In this document: piece by piece, positions 36,758-47,267 of the stretch
How positions within the stretch are numbered: position 1 is the first letter of the stretch
Layout: the number at the start of each line of letters is the position of its first letter
Assembly (NCBI GenBank): GCA_017628205.1
Contig: JAGBZO010000033.1
Location: 53,390-117,389 of the forward strand
Direction of reading: 5' to 3'
DNA length: 64,000 nt
Origin: Duodenibacillus sp.
GTDB lineage: Bacteria; Pseudomonadota; Gammaproteobacteria; Burkholderiales; Burkholderiaceae_F
The notes under the pieces: model-generated
Database searches by the model: none
Told to the model about the DNA's origin: nothing
The model's input: only the letters and a program-made list of their open reading frames with translations
Translations under genes and position numbers: made by a program

Positions 36758-37555
36758 ATGACCAATCAATACGAAACGTTTTTGCGTCACGTTTATGAAA
36801 ACGGCGCCGACAAAACCGATCGTACGGGCGTCGGCACGCGTTCCGTCTTCGGGTATCAGATGCGGTTTGACCTCTCCCAAGGCTTCCCGCTCGTGACGAC
36901 AAAGAAGTTGCACATCCGTTCGATCGTGCACGAATTGCTTTGGTTTCTGCAGGGCGACAACAACATCAAATATTTAAACGACAACGGCGTCACCATTTGG
37001 GACGAATGGGCCGATGAAAACGGCGACCTCGGCCCGATTTACGGCGTACAGTGGCGCAGTTGGCCGACGGCGGACGGTCGTCACATCGACCAAATCAGCA
37101 ACCTCATTCGAACGATCAAAACGACGCCCGACAGCCGTCGCATGATCGTTTGCGCTTGGAATGTCGGTGAAATCGAGAACATGGCTCTGCCCCCGTGCCA
37201 TTGCTTGTTCCAGTTCTACGTCGCCAACGGCAAGTTGTCCTGCCAGCTCTACCAACGCTCCTGCGACATTTTCTTAGGCGTTCCTTTCAACATCGCCAGC
37301 TACTCGCTGCTCACGCACATGATCGCTCAGCAGTGCGACCTCGAAGTCGGCGATTTCGTATGGACGGGCGGCGACTGCCACATCTACAACAACCATTTCG
37401 AACAGACCGAGCTGCAGCTCTCGCGTGAACCGCGCGCCTATCCGAAGCTCGTCATCCACCGTCGTCCCGAATCGATTTTCGACTACCGTTTCGAAGACTT
37501 CGAGATCGTCGATTACGACCCGCACCCCCACATCAAGGCACCGATCGCCGTATAA
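36758..37555 (+). CDS. thyA: Thymidylate synthase ThyA
   Basis: This 265-residue enzyme makes dTMP from dUMP using methylene-tetrahydrofolate. It has [12 protein letters not shown] at the substrate loop, the catalytic cysteine in [13 protein letters not shown], and the nucleotide-binding block [25 protein letters not shown] at 36758 gives MTNQYETFL, the family N-terminus; the longer frame to 36689 overlaps the upstream terminator. A TACAAT box is at 36718-36723, with no good -35 at normal spacing. folA starts 10 bases downstream and regenerates the dihydrofolate that ThyA produces. Confidence 0.97.
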   Translation: MTNQYETFLRHVYENGADKTDRTGVGTRSVFGYQMRFDLSQGFPLVTTKKLHIRSIVHELLWFLQGDNNIKYLNDNGVTIWDEWADENGDLGPIYGVQWRSWPTADGRHIDQISNLIRTIKTTPDSRRMIVCAWNVGEIENMALPPCHCLFQFYVANGKLSCQLYQRSCDIFLGVPFNIASYSLLTHMIAQQCDLEVGDFVWTGGDCHIYNNHFEQTELQLSREPRAYPKLVIHRRPESIFDYRFEDFEIVDYDPHPHIKAPIAV

Positions 37556-37565
37556 GGAACGCACC

Positions 37566-38051
37566 ATGCCCACCTTGGAACTTATCGTCGCTCGTGCCAA
37601 AAACGGCACGATCGGTCTGAACGGAACGATGCCCTGGCACATTCCGGAAGATCTCAAGCACTTCCGCGCGACGACGATGGGATGCCCCGTCGTCATGGGG
37701 CGCAAAACGTGGGAATCCATCGGTCGTCCCTTACCCGGTCGCACGAACGTCGTCATCACCCGAAACGCCGACTTTACGGCCGAGGGAGCCACGGTCGTCG
37801 CCTCGATCGAGGCCGCCTTGGAAATGCTCAAACAACACGATCGCGTTTTCATCATCGGGGGCGCTCAACTTTATGCACAAACCCAAGATCTCGTCAGCGT
37901 TGCCTGGATCACCGAGATCGATGCCGAGCCCGAAGGCGACGCCTTCTTTGCTTTGCAAACCCCGGAAGCGTGGAACGGCACGTTGCTATCGCGTCTGGAA
38001 GCCACCGACAAACGCCCGGCCGTCGCGTTTTACCGCTACGAGCGCCGTTAA
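37566..38051 (+). CDS. folA: Dihydrofolate reductase FolA
   Basis: This 161-residue enzyme reduces dihydrofolate with NADPH. Visible motifs are LIVARAKNGTIGLNGTMPWHIPEDLKHFR, with the catalytic acidic residue in PEDLKHF, then VVMGRKTWESIGRPLPGRTNVVITR and IIGGAQLY. AAGGAA lies seven bases before the ATG at 37566, and thyA ends 10 bases upstream, giving the common thyA-folA pair. Confidence 0.96.
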   Translation: MPTLELIVARAKNGTIGLNGTMPWHIPEDLKHFRATTMGCPVVMGRKTWESIGRPLPGRTNVVITRNADFTAEGATVVASIEAALEMLKQHDRVFIIGGAQLYAQTQDLVSVAWITEIDAEPEGDAFFALQTPEAWNGTLLSRLEATDKRPAVAFYRYERR

Positions 38052-38072
38052 TCGATCGTCTTGAACGACTCT

Positions 38073-38096
38073 GACGGCGCACTACGGTGCGCCGTC
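38073..38096 (+). terminator. Stable hairpin after folA, probable weak terminator
   Basis: GACGGCGCAC (38073-38082) pairs with GTGCGCCGTC (38087-38096) around a TACG tetraloop of the extra-stable UNCG type. Only TTCGACTTTT follows, so termination may be partial, and the permease gene starts 18 bases later. Confidence 0.6.
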
Positions 38097-38114
38097 TTCG
38101 ACTTTTGGAGCCCG

Positions 38115-39488
38115 ATGGACACCAAACACTCCTTGACGCCCGCATCCATGCGACGCGAGATCGGCTTGGCCGGCGCCGTTTCCATTCTGGCCGGCATCAT
38201 GATCGGTTCCGGCATCTTTTATATCGGCGGCATCGTATTTGAGCGAGCCGCCCTGAGTCCGTCCCTGACGCTTTTAGCGTGGGTCGTGGGCGGGCTGGTA
38301 ACGCTCTTGAGCGGCATTTGCTTTGCCGAACTCGGCGCCATGATGCCCAAGGCGGGCGGGTTTTACGTCTACCTGCGAGAGGCCTACGGCAATCGCGTCG
38401 CTTATGTCTCGGGTCTGTCGCACTTTCTGCTAACGGGGCCCGGCTCGGTCGCCGCATTGGCGTTGGCGATGAGCGCCGCTCTTGCCTCGATCGTGCCGCT
38501 CGACGCCCTCGAGCAAAAAATGCTTGCCGTCGCCGTCGTGACAACCCTGACGCTCGTCAACCTCAAGGGCATTCGTCTGAGCGCCCGACTTCAGACTTTC
38601 TTTTTGCTCGTCAAGCTCGTTCCGATCGTCGTGTTGCTCGTCGGCGGTCTTTGGGTCGGTCGCGAGCCCATCGAATGGTCGATTCCCGCCGAGGTGTCCC
38701 TTCTCGAGTTTTGCTCAATGATCGGGTTTGCCGTCATCGCGACCCTCTGGGCATACGAAGGTTGGTCCAATCTCAACACGGTGGCCGAAGAAGTCAAAAA
38801 TCCCAGTAGAAACATTCCGCTCGCGCTCATCGGCGCCATCGTCGGCGTGGCGCTCTTGTACACTCTCTTTCATGTGGCGATTTTTCGGGCGTTGCCTTTG
38901 GAAGCGATGATTCACAACGTGCGCGAAGGCGATTGGTATTTGGGCGCTCACGTGGCCCGCGTGTTGTTCGGCGAAGCCGGCATGGTATTTGTCGCCGTTG
39001 CGATGACGTTGGCGATATTCAATTCGCTCAACGGCTGCATCATGGTCTTTCCTCGCTTGTACTACGCCATGGCCCGCGACGGCGTTTTGTTCGAATCGAT
39101 GGGGCGCCTGCACCCCATCAGCGGCACCCCCGTCGTCGCTCAATGGGTATCGTGCGCGTTGGCGATCGTGCTCATCTGTTTTCGTTCGCTCGGGGAGTTG
39201 ACGAGCCTTGTTGCCGTCTGCGCGCTGATCATCAACTGTCTGGCCTTTTACTCTGTCGTTCTGTTGCGTCGTCGCCGACCTAAGCTCGAACGCCCCTATC
39301 GGGTCTGGTTGTATCCGCTTTCCATCGTGTTGGTTCTGGCCGTTACGTTCGGCTTGATCGTCAACACGTTTGTCAACGACCCGATCACGGCCATGATGGG
39401 CATCGGCATCGCCGTCATCGGTTGGTTTTCGTACGGCCCGACCGTGGGTCGCACGCTCAAACAACGCGCCAAGGAGCCTTTGTCATGA
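38115..39488 (+). CDS. APC-family amino acid permease
   Basis: This 457-residue inner-membrane transporter has about 12 hydrophobic segments. It shows the APC signature near the N-terminus (GLAGAVSILAGIMIGSGIFYIGG) and the later ATLWAYEGWSNLNTVAEEVKNPSRNIP block, which places it closest to the LAT-like/SteT group of exchangers. GGAG lies four bases before the ATG at 38115. The stop overlaps the start of the amidohydrolase gene by 4 bases, so permease and hydrolase are translationally coupled and likely act on the same compound. Confidence 0.88.
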   Translation: MDTKHSLTPASMRREIGLAGAVSILAGIMIGSGIFYIGGIVFERAALSPSLTLLAWVVGGLVTLLSGICFAELGAMMPKAGGFYVYLREAYGNRVAYVSGLSHFLLTGPGSVAALALAMSAALASIVPLDALEQKMLAVAVVTTLTLVNLKGIRLSARLQTFFLLVKLVPIVVLLVGGLWVGREPIEWSIPAEVSLLEFCSMIGFAVIATLWAYEGWSNLNTVAEEVKNPSRNIPLALIGAIVGVALLYTLFHVAIFRALPLEAMIHNVREGDWYLGAHVARVLFGEAGMVFVAVAMTLAIFNSLNGCIMVFPRLYYAMARDGVLFESMGRLHPISGTPVVAQWVSCALAIVLICFRSLGELTSLVAVCALIINCLAFYSVVLLRRRRPKLERPYRVWLYPLSIVLVLAVTFGLIVNTFVNDPITAMMGIGIAVIGWFSYGPTVGRTLKQRAKEPLS

Positions 39489-41140
39489 AGTGCATCGCCA
39501 ACGCCAACATCTACGTCGAACGCGACACGTTTGCCCAAGCCATGTTGATCGATCCGACGGGGTGCATCGTATGCGTCGGGGACGAAGCGTTCGTTCGCTC
39601 GCAAATGCCGGCCGAAACAACGATCGTCGACGCCCACGGCAAAACGATCGTACCGGGGTTCAACGACTCGCACCTCCACCTCTTGATGTCGGGCGCGAAT
39701 TTATGCGAACTCGATCTGAAAACCGCCGATTCCATCGAAACTCTCGTACGACTCGGCCGCGACCACCTCGAACGACATCAGCCTCCCGCCGGTACCGTCA
39801 TTCACGGCTTCGGTTGGAATCAAGAACGCTTTGACGATCGGCGCATGCCGACACGGGACGATTTGGATCGCATTTCCACAACGCACCCCATCGTGTTTGA
39901 GCGTACTTGCTGCCATATTGCCGTTTGCAACGGTTTGGCACTTGAAATGGCGGGGATCGACGCCTCGACCCCCGACCCTCGGGGCGGTCGTATCGATCGT
40001 GTCGACGGTCGGCCCACCGGCATCCTGCGCGAAAACACTCTCGATCGGGTGCGTCCGCTCTACCAAACGCTTGACGTCGAAACAAAGGCGCGCCGTCTCG
40101 AAGCCGCCATGCGTCACGCCGCCTCGTTCGGCATCACCTCGGTTCAATCGTGCGATCTGTACGGCAACGATTGGAAGAGCACGTGGGACGCCTTCGATCG
40201 TGTGCTGGCCAAGCGTCCTGCCGTTCGCGTTTATCATCAATTTCATTTTGTCGAATCTGCCCTCTTGGACGACTTTTTCGCGAGGGGGCTTGCCATGGGG
40301 TCGGGCAACGCCTTCAATCGCGTCGGTCCGTTGAAACTCTTTGTCGACGGCAGTCTCGGCGCTCGCACGGCTTTGCTTCGCTCTCCCTATCGTGACGACC
40401 CGAGCACAAGCGGCGTGGCCACATTGTCCGACGAAGCCCTTAAGTCATTGATTCGCAAGGCCGCACAACACCAAACGGGCGTGATCGTTCACGCCATCGG
40501 CGACGGTGCCGTCGAAATGACACTCGATGCGTTTGAACAGACCGACCCGAGCGGAGACAATCCGTTGAGAAACGGCATCGTTCACGTCCAAATCACCGAT
40601 ACGAGCCAGTTGCAACGCCTGCGCGAGCGGCACCTGTTTGCTTACGTGCAACCCATCTTTCTTGATGCCGACATCGGTATCGTCGCCGATCGCGTCGGAA
40701 CCGAACTGGCGTCAACGAGTTACGCGTTCGGCACTCTGATTCGTTCGGGCGTGCCGACGAGCTTCGGCACCGACAGTCCCATCGAGTCCATGAATCCCTT
40801 CGAGAACATGTACTGCGCGGCAACTCGTCGTCCATTAAACGCTACCGAGGGGGCGGCCTTCGTTCCAAAGGAACGAATCGATTTATCCGCCGCATTGGAC
40901 GCCTACACGATCGAAGGCGCCCGCGCCTCGTTCGAAGAGCTGCGCAAAGGTCGACTCAAAGCGGGATACGTCGCCGATTTTGCCGTACTCGATCGCAACA
41001 TCTTCGCACTCGAGCCCGAACAATGGCGCCGTACGCGCGTCCTACTCACGGTGTTGGCCGGTCGTGCGACCTACCGATCGAGCGACTGCGGGCAGGATTT
41101 TTTCCGATTCAATGATGAAAGTCTCTGTGGAATCGGCTAG
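39485..41140 (+). CDS. YtcJ-like metal-dependent amidohydrolase
   Basis: This 551-residue member of the amidohydrolase superfamily (family 3) has the N-terminal metal motif FNDSHLHLLMSG and the central FVDGSLGARTALL. It also has the HAIGDGAVEMTLDAFE histidine block and the C-terminal SFGTDSPIESMNPFENMY aspartate block. It should be cytoplasmic, as no signal peptide is present, and should hydrolyse an amide or imine bond of unknown identity. ATG at 39485 has AAGGAG upstream and overlaps the permease stop, which suggests that the imported compound is its substrate. Confidence 0.88.
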   Translation: MKCIANANIYVERDTFAQAMLIDPTGCIVCVGDEAFVRSQMPAETTIVDAHGKTIVPGFNDSHLHLLMSGANLCELDLKTADSIETLVRLGRDHLERHQPPAGTVIHGFGWNQERFDDRRMPTRDDLDRISTTHPIVFERTCCHIAVCNGLALEMAGIDASTPDPRGGRIDRVDGRPTGILRENTLDRVRPLYQTLDVETKARRLEAAMRHAASFGITSVQSCDLYGNDWKSTWDAFDRVLAKRPAVRVYHQFHFVESALLDDFFARGLAMGSGNAFNRVGPLKLFVDGSLGARTALLRSPYRDDPSTSGVATLSDEALKSLIRKAAQHQTGVIVHAIGDGAVEMTLDAFEQTDPSGDNPLRNGIVHVQITDTSQLQRLRERHLFAYVQPIFLDADIGIVADRVGTELASTSYAFGTLIRSGVPTSFGTDSPIESMNPFENMYCAATRRPLNATEGAAFVPKERIDLSAALDAYTIEGARASFEELRKGRLKAGYVADFAVLDRNIFALEPEQWRRTRVLLTVLAGRATYRSSDCGQDFFRFNDESLCGIG

Positions 41141-41236
41141 AATATACCGTTCAGAATTTTTTTACGCCCGGACTCTTTCCGAAACCGGAAAGCAGGCCAG
41201 GCTCACAGGTACCACTTTTAAAAGGGAATCACACAA

Positions 41237-41794
41237 ATGAAAACCGCGCAAGAACTGCGAGCCGGCAACGTGTTCATGGTCGGCAAGGATCCGATGGTTG
41301 TTTTGAAGTCCGAATACTCCAAGGGCGGCCGCGGTGCCTCCACCGTTAAGATGAAGATGAAGAATCTTCTGAACAACGCCGTTACGGAAACGGTTTACCG
41401 TGCCGACGACAAGTTCGAAGACATCATTCTCGAACGCAAGGAAGTCAACTTCTCCTACTTCGCCGATCCCCACTACGTTTGGATGGACGAAGAATACAAC
41501 CAGTACGAAGTTGACGAAGATACGATGGAAGAAGCCAAGAAGTATCTCGACGAAACCTTGGTTGCCGAAGCCGTCTTCTACGAAGGTCGCGTTATCGGTC
41601 TCGAATTGCCCACCATGGTCGTTCGTGAAGTTGAATACACCGAACCCGCCGTCAAGGGCGACACCTCCGGCAAGGTCATGAAGCCCGCCCGCTTGGCTAC
41701 CGGCTTCGTTCTCGACGTTCCGGCTTTCGTCAACACCGGCGACAAGATCGAAATCGACACCCGTACGAACGAATACCGCAGCCGCGTCAAGTAA
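41237..41794 (+). CDS. efp: Elongation factor P, arginine-32 type
   Basis: This 185-residue factor enters stalled ribosomes and promotes bonds at polyproline stretches. It has three OB/KOW domains and ends [21 protein letters not shown]. The modification loop reads SKGGRGAS with Arg32 (codon 41330-41332) instead of the lysine of E. coli, which marks the EarP-rhamnosylated branch of betaproteobacteria. An earP gene is not in the window. AAAGGGA precedes the ATG. The 96-base leader has a seven-pair hairpin (41175-41192). Confidence 0.97.
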   Translation: MKTAQELRAGNVFMVGKDPMVVLKSEYSKGGRGASTVKMKMKNLLNNAVTETVYRADDKFEDIILERKEVNFSYFADPHYVWMDEEYNQYEVDEDTMEEAKKYLDETLVAEAVFYEGRVIGLELPTMVVREVEYTEPAVKGDTSGKVMKPARLATGFVLDVPAFVNTGDKIEIDTRTNEYRSRVK

Positions 41795-41820
41795 TTGACC
41801 CGACTCTGTCGAGTACGCCA

Positions 41821-41855
41821 AATCCTCGCAAGCCTTTCGTTTGCGAGGATTTTTC
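41821..41855 (+). terminator. Terminator of efp
   Basis: AATCCTCGCAA (41821-41831) pairs with TTGCGAGGATT (41841-41851), and TTTTC follows. Confidence 0.9.
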
Positions 41856-41880
41856 TTTTATCTCGTTCCTCAGACGACAT

Positions 41881-41916
41881 AAAAAAGCCGAGGTACAAAC
41901 GACGTTCGACCTCGGC
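41881..41916 (-). terminator. Terminator of uvrD
   Basis: GCCGAGGT (41887-41894) pairs with ACCTCGGC (41909-41916). The six A residues at 41881-41886 are the U-tract for minus-strand transcripts. Confidence 0.88.
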
Positions 41917-41941
41917 TTGTCATAACGATCGCGCGACTGCG

Positions 41942-44368
41942 TCACACCTTCGTCAACTTGGCATATTGCAGCAACAGCTCCTTGACGCCGATGCCAAATT
42001 TCACGCGTACTTGAGCGTTAGCCTCGTCCTGAACGTTCACCAGTCGCTCGACAACACCGACGCCGAATTTGGCGTGTTGCACCTTGTCGCCGACCTGCAA
42101 TCCCCAACGATTCTCAGCCGCCTTGGATTTGACCGACGGCACGGCGTTCATCGACTGCTTTTCATTGAGGTAATCGCTGGCGCGACCGACTTGGCCGCTG
42201 CGCCAACCGCCCGATCGCGTCTGACCATAGGTACGCTCGCCGTAATCGGAAGAGCGCGAAGCGTAGCCCGAAGAGCGAGCCCCCGCACCATAGCTTCCGG
42301 AGTTGCCGCCATAGTTGCCGTAACCGCCCGACGATCGGCCGTATCCGCCGCCCCATTCGCCGGAACCTCGGCGTGAATAGCTTTGCGTGGCCCCGGCTTC
42401 ACGCTTGAGAGCCGACTCCTGCACGACGACGTGCTCGGAAGGAATCTCATCGAGGAAGGACGATCCCAAGTTACTGCGCGTTTCACCGTACAACATGCGC
42501 TGCGCGCACCAGCTGATTCGCAAACGACGTTGGGCGCGGGTCATGGCGACATACATGAGGCGACGCTCTTCGGCCAACGCTTTGGCCTCGTCTTCGCCCG
42601 GTCGAGCGCTGTGCGGGAACAAGCCCTCTTCGACACCGCACAAATAAACGTGCGGGAATTCCAGCCCCTTGGAGGCGTGCACCGTCATCATCTGAACGGC
42701 TTCCTGTACCTCGGCCTCGTTCTTGTCGTCGGCTTCGAGCGTGGCCTGAGCCAAAAAGCCGTCGACGGGACTCATGTCGCCCCCTTCGATACGCTCGAAT
42801 GCGGGCGCGTCGTCGTCAATGTCGTTTTCACGATAAAAACCTTCGGCCGCCGTCACGATTTCGGCAAGGTTCTCGAGTCGAATGTCCTTGTCCTTTTGCG
42901 CTTCGTAATACGCTTTGAGCCCCGTCTTTTCCATCAAACGATTGATCGTGTCGGGCAAATTCAAACCGGCGCACTCGTCCTTGAGCGCTTCGATCAAATC
43001 GATGAACGGAGCAATGCGCTTGATGACGCTCGGATCGTCCTGCCAAGCTCCGAGCGTATCCCACAACGACAAACCGCGAGCCTGCGCGGCTTGCTGCAAG
43101 CGCCCCACGCTCGTGGCGCCAATCCCGCGCGGCGGATGGTTGATGACGCGCAACAAACTGGTGTCGTCGGGGTTGTTCATGACGCGCAAATAGGCCGTCA
43201 CGTCCTTGACTTCCTGACGATCGAAAAAGCGAAGGCCGCCGTAGATCTTGTAGGGCACGCCGTTGGCCGTGAAATACTGTTCGATGATGCGCGACTGCGC
43301 GTTGTTACGGTACAAAACGGCACAATGACTCCAGGGCGTTCCCGAACGATGGCGGCTCATGATGTCTTGCGTGATGGTTCTGGCTTCGTCGCGGTCGTCC
43401 AACGCTTCGTACACCGTAATCGGTTCGCCCGCGCCGCTGTCGGTCCACAAATTCTTGCCCATGCGGTTTTCATTGTTCGCGATCACGGCGTTGGCCGCGT
43501 CGAGAATGTGCGATGTGGAGCGGTAGTTTTGTTCAAGCTTGACGATGTGCTTGACGCCGTAATCGCGAATGAAGTCGGCCATGTTGCCGACGCGAGCGCC
43601 TCGGAAGGCGTAAATCGACTGATCGTCATCGCCGACGCAAAACACGCAATTGGTTCCCTTGGTCGGATGCGCCAACGCCTTGATCCAACGGAACTGCAAA
43701 ACGTTCGTGTCTTGGAATTCGTCCACCAAAATGAAACGGAAGCGCTCGGCATAGTGCTCGCGCAACAGGGCGTTGTTTTCCAACAGTTCCACCGAACGCA
43801 ACAACAATTCGGCGAAATCAACGAGTCCTTCGCGCTGGCAACGGTTTTCATAGGCGCGATACACGCCCATGCCGGACTGATTCGTATCGGAGATCGTCAC
43901 GGCGGCGGCACGCATGCCCTTTTCTTTGAAATCGTTGACCATCGACTGGAACTTGCGCGGATCGTTCTGTTCGGTGTCGATCCCCGCCTCTTTCATGATG
44001 CGTTTGATCAACGAGAGCTGATCGGATGAATCGATGATCTGAAACGTCTTGGGCAAACCGGCTTCGACCGCATGCAACCGCAACAACTTGTGGGCGATGC
44101 CGTGAAAGGTTCCGACCCACATGCGACTGACGTCAACCGACAGCATGCTTTCCAAACGCGTGCGCATTTCTCGAGCCGCTTTGTTGGTAAACGTGACGGC
44201 CAAAATTTGCGACGGGTAAGCAAAACCGTTGGCGATCAGCCAAGCGATGCGCGTGGTCAGCACGCGCGTTTTGCCGGAACCGGCGCCGGCCAAGATCAAC
44301 CCGTGCTCGGCGGGCAATTCAACGGCGGCTCGTTGCATCGGATTTAAAGAAGCGGTCAAATCGGTCAT
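41942..44368 (-). CDS. uvrD: UvrD/PcrA-family DNA helicase with Gly/Ser/Tyr-rich linker
   Basis: This roughly 808-residue superfamily 1A helicase unwinds DNA 3' to 5' in mismatch and nucleotide-excision repair. Helicase motifs are AGAGSGKT (Walker A), VTFTNKAAREM, VDEFQDTN, GDDDQSIYAFRGA, LEQNYRS and TVHASKGLEFPHVYLCG. The C-terminal Tudor-like end is present (KVQHAKFGVGVVERL). Between core and end lies a low-complexity stretch of about 70 residues rich in Gly, Ser, Tyr and Arg, longer and more repetitive than in E. coli UvrD. ATG at 44368 is preferred, giving MTDLTASLNPMQRAAV; an upstream frame has no ribosome-binding site. Confidence 0.94.
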   Translation of the reverse strand: MTDLTASLNPMQRAAVELPAEHGLILAGAGSGKTRVLTTRIAWLIANGFAYPSQILAVTFTNKAAREMRTRLESMLSVDVSRMWVGTFHGIAHKLLRLHAVEAGLPKTFQIIDSSDQLSLIKRIMKEAGIDTEQNDPRKFQSMVNDFKEKGMRAAAVTISDTNQSGMGVYRAYENRCQREGLVDFAELLLRSVELLENNALLREHYAERFRFILVDEFQDTNVLQFRWIKALAHPTKGTNCVFCVGDDDQSIYAFRGARVGNMADFIRDYGVKHIVKLEQNYRSTSHILDAANAVIANNENRMGKNLWTDSGAGEPITVYEALDDRDEARTITQDIMSRHRSGTPWSHCAVLYRNNAQSRIIEQYFTANGVPYKIYGGLRFFDRQEVKDVTAYLRVMNNPDDTSLLRVINHPPRGIGATSVGRLQQAAQARGLSLWDTLGAWQDDPSVIKRIAPFIDLIEALKDECAGLNLPDTINRLMEKTGLKAYYEAQKDKDIRLENLAEIVTAAEGFYRENDIDDDAPAFERIEGGDMSPVDGFLAQATLEADDKNEAEVQEAVQMMTVHASKGLEFPHVYLCGVEEGLFPHSARPGEDEAKALAEERRLMYVAMTRAQRRLRISWCAQRMLYGETRSNLGSSFLDEIPSEHVVVQESALKREAGATQSYSRRGSGEWGGGYGRSSGGYGNYGGNSGSYGAGARSSGYASRSSDYGERTYGQTRSGGWRSGQVGRASDYLNEKQSMNAVPSVKSKAAENRWGLQVGDKVQHAKFGVGVVERLVNVQDEANAQVRVKFGIGVKELLLQYAKLTKV

Positions 44369-44569
44369 TGCGTTGGAATTCTTTCTCGTTTCATGGGCAA
44401 ATAGGACATGCATTGTACTCGGTTTGCGCAACGCTCAAAAAGCGGATGAAAAAAAGCCGTTTGTACGCGCGCGCGTTGTTTTCTCTCGGCTTACTCAATC
44501 ACGAACGGCGTCAATAGAGATATACTTAAGCATTTGTTCATTCTTTTACAGTGAAAAGAGGCTGCGCTT

Positions 44570-47209
44570 ATGCGCGAAACGTATTCTCCGCAAGAAATCG
44601 AAGCCCAAGTTCAGGAGCAGTGGGTCAAGGATCAGGCCTATCTCGCCAAAGAACACGTATTGGACGCTCAGGGTAAGGAAAAGCCCAAATTTTATGTTTG
44701 CTCCATGTTGCCTTACCCCTCGGGCAAGCTGCACATGGGTCACGTTCGCAACTACACCCTCAACGACGTGCTTTACCGCTACCGTCGCATGAAGGGATTC
44801 AACGTCATGACCCCGATGGGGTGGGACTCCTTCGGCCTTCCCGCCGAAAACGCCGCGTTGAGCAAGAAGGTGGCTCCGGCCGACTGGACGTACCAGAACA
44901 TCGCCGACATGAAAGAACAGATGCGTCCCCTCGGCTTGGCCTTCGACTGGTCGCGCGAGCTCGCCACGTGCAAGCCCGAGTACTACCGTTGGAACCAGTG
45001 GATGTTCATCAAGATGCTCGAAAAGGGCATCGCCTATCGCAAGACGCAGATCGTCAACTGGGACCCGGTCGACATGACCGTGTTGGCCAACGAACAGGTG
45101 ATCGACGGTCGCGGTTGGCGTAGCGGCGCCAAGGTTGAAAAGCGCGAAATCCCCGGTTACTACTTCGGCATCACGCAGTACGCCGAAGAACTGCTCGAAG
45201 ACATCAAGAAGCTCGACGGTTGGCCCGAACAGGTTCGCCGCATGCAAGAACACTGGATCGGCAAGAGCATCGGCGTGAACTTCGCCTTCCCGTACGAAAT
45301 CGACGGTGAAGCCGGTCAGTTGCGCGTTTACACGACCCGTGCCGACACGATCATGGGCGTGACGTTCGTCGCCATCGCCGCCGAACATCCTTTGGCCAAG
45401 CGTTTGGCCAAGGATCGTCCCGACTTGCAAGCCTTCATCGCCGAATGCGCCGAAGGTTCCGTCTCCGAAGCCGACATGGCCACGATGGAGAAAAAGGGCG
45501 TGGCCACGGGCTTTTACGTCACTCACCCGCTCAACGGCCGCCAAGTGGAAGTTTGGATCGGCAACTACGTGTTGATGAGCTACGGTGAAGGCGCCGTCAT
45601 GGCCGTTCCCGGTCACGACGAACGCGACTTTGCCTTCGCCAAGAAGTACAACCTGCCGATCGTTCAGTCCGTTGCCGTTGAAGGCAAGGAATTCTCGACC
45701 GACGCCTGGCAGGAATGGTACGGCGACAAGACCCTGAACCCGTACTGCGTCAACTCCGGCAAATATGACGGTTTGCACATCGACGACGCCATTCGTGCCG
45801 TTGCGGCCGACCTGAAGGAAATGGGCTTGGGCGAAATGAAGACGATGTTCCGCTTGCGCGACTGGGGCATCTCCCGTCAGCGTTACTGGGGCACGCCGAT
45901 TCCCATCATCAACTGCCCGCATTGCGGCGCCGTACCGGTTCCCGAAAAGGATCTGCCCGTCGTATTGCCCGAAAACTTGATTCCGGACGGCACCGGCAAT
46001 CCGCTTAACAAGTGTGAAGAATTCTTGAAGTGCACCTGCCCGAAGTGTGGCGCCGACGCTCGTCGTGAAACCGACACGATGGACACCTTCGTCGACAGCT
46101 CTTGGTACTTCATGCGTTATTGCTCGCCCGATTGCAACACCGCCATGGTCGACGAACGCAACGATTACTGGGGTCCGATGGATCAGTACATCGGCGGTAT
46201 CGAACACGCCGTCATGCACTTGCTTTACGCCCGCTTCTGGACGAAGGTCATGCGCGATTTGGGTCTCGTGAAGTTTGACGAACCCTTCAAGCGTCTGTTC
46301 ACCCAGGGCATGCTTACGGCCGAATGCTTCTACCGCGAACAGCCCGACGGTCGCAAGCACTGGTACTACCCGTACGAAGTGAACATCGAGTACGATGAAA
46401 AGGGTCGTCCCTGCAAGGTCACGAGCAAGGACGACGGTCTCGAAGTATGCTCGGGCGGCATTGAAAAGATGTCCAAGAGCAAGAACAACGTGGTCGAACC
46501 GCGCGACATCATCAAGCAGTTCGGTGCCGACACGGCCCGTACCTTCGTGATGTTTGCCGGTCCTCCCGATCAGTCCGCCGCTTGGTCCAACTCCGGCGCC
46601 GAAGGCACGTATCGCTTCTTGCGTCGTCTGTGGAACTGGTCTTTCGCCCACCGCGAACAGTTGGCGCATTGGGCCGCCGACGCCGACTTTGCTTCGGCCG
46701 ATCGCGACGTCAAGAATTTCCGCCGTGAAATCTACACGACGCTCAAACAAGCCGAAAGCGACTTCGAACGCATGCAGTACAACACGGTCGTGTCCGCCAC
46801 GATGAAGATGATGAACGCCATCGAATCGTTCAAGCCGGCAAACGACGTCGGCCGCGCCGCCTTGCACGAATGCGTTTCCGTGCTGTTGCGCACGCTCTAC
46901 CCGATCGCGCCGCACATCACGACCGCTTTGTGGCAGGATCTCGGTTACGCTCAGAGCGAAGGCACCGAAATCATCGACGCCGCTTGGCCGAACGTGGACG
47001 AAAAGGCGCTCGTCGCCGACGAATTGATGCTCGTCGTCCAGGTCAACGGCAAGTTGCGCGGTCAGATTACGGTAGCCGCCAGCGCCGACCGTGAAACGAT
47101 CGAACAGACCGCTCTCGCCAATCCCGACGTTCAACGTTTCGTCGGCGATGCAACGGTTCGCAAGATCATCATCGTGCCCGGCAAGCTTGTCAATATCGTG
47201 GCTAAATAA
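44570..47209 (+). CDS. leuS: Leucyl-tRNA synthetase
   Basis: This 879-residue class I synthetase charges tRNA-Leu. It has the HIGH-type motif ([11 protein letters not shown]), the CP1 editing domain with [22 protein letters not shown], the KMSKS motif KMSKSKNN and the anticodon-binding C-terminal part. AGAGG lies nine bases before the ATG. It is monocistronic, with a terminator after it. In many Burkholderiales lptE-holA-proA follow leuS directly; here they begin 11.6 kb away. Confidence 0.98.
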   Translation: MRETYSPQEIEAQVQEQWVKDQAYLAKEHVLDAQGKEKPKFYVCSMLPYPSGKLHMGHVRNYTLNDVLYRYRRMKGFNVMTPMGWDSFGLPAENAALSKKVAPADWTYQNIADMKEQMRPLGLAFDWSRELATCKPEYYRWNQWMFIKMLEKGIAYRKTQIVNWDPVDMTVLANEQVIDGRGWRSGAKVEKREIPGYYFGITQYAEELLEDIKKLDGWPEQVRRMQEHWIGKSIGVNFAFPYEIDGEAGQLRVYTTRADTIMGVTFVAIAAEHPLAKRLAKDRPDLQAFIAECAEGSVSEADMATMEKKGVATGFYVTHPLNGRQVEVWIGNYVLMSYGEGAVMAVPGHDERDFAFAKKYNLPIVQSVAVEGKEFSTDAWQEWYGDKTLNPYCVNSGKYDGLHIDDAIRAVAADLKEMGLGEMKTMFRLRDWGISRQRYWGTPIPIINCPHCGAVPVPEKDLPVVLPENLIPDGTGNPLNKCEEFLKCTCPKCGADARRETDTMDTFVDSSWYFMRYCSPDCNTAMVDERNDYWGPMDQYIGGIEHAVMHLLYARFWTKVMRDLGLVKFDEPFKRLFTQGMLTAECFYREQPDGRKHWYYPYEVNIEYDEKGRPCKVTSKDDGLEVCSGGIEKMSKSKNNVVEPRDIIKQFGADTARTFVMFAGPPDQSAAWSNSGAEGTYRFLRRLWNWSFAHREQLAHWAADADFASADRDVKNFRREIYTTLKQAESDFERMQYNTVVSATMKMMNAIESFKPANDVGRAALHECVSVLLRTLYPIAPHITTALWQDLGYAQSEGTEIIDAAWPNVDEKALVADELMLVVQVNGKLRGQITVAASADRETIEQTALANPDVQRFVGDATVRKIIIVPGKLVNIVAK

Positions 47210-47236
47210 GCTCTCGTCGACAAGCTGACCGAACCA

Positions 47237-47267
47237 AGCCCCGTCTGTAAAGAGACGGGGCTTTTTT
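47237..47267 (+). terminator. Terminator of leuS
   Basis: AGCCCCGTCT (47237-47246) pairs with AGACGGGGCT (47253-47262) around six bases, and the T-run ends at 47267. Confidence 0.92.

Noticed and set aside
44546-47134. Very long open frame (862 codons) antisense to leuS, and similar long antisense frames over htpG, clpB, prlC, glnE, yhdP and bcsA
   Set aside because: They mirror the real genes in the complementary frame. The genome avoids TTA, CTA and TCA codons, which removes stops from that frame. They lack ribosome-binding sites and family motifs.
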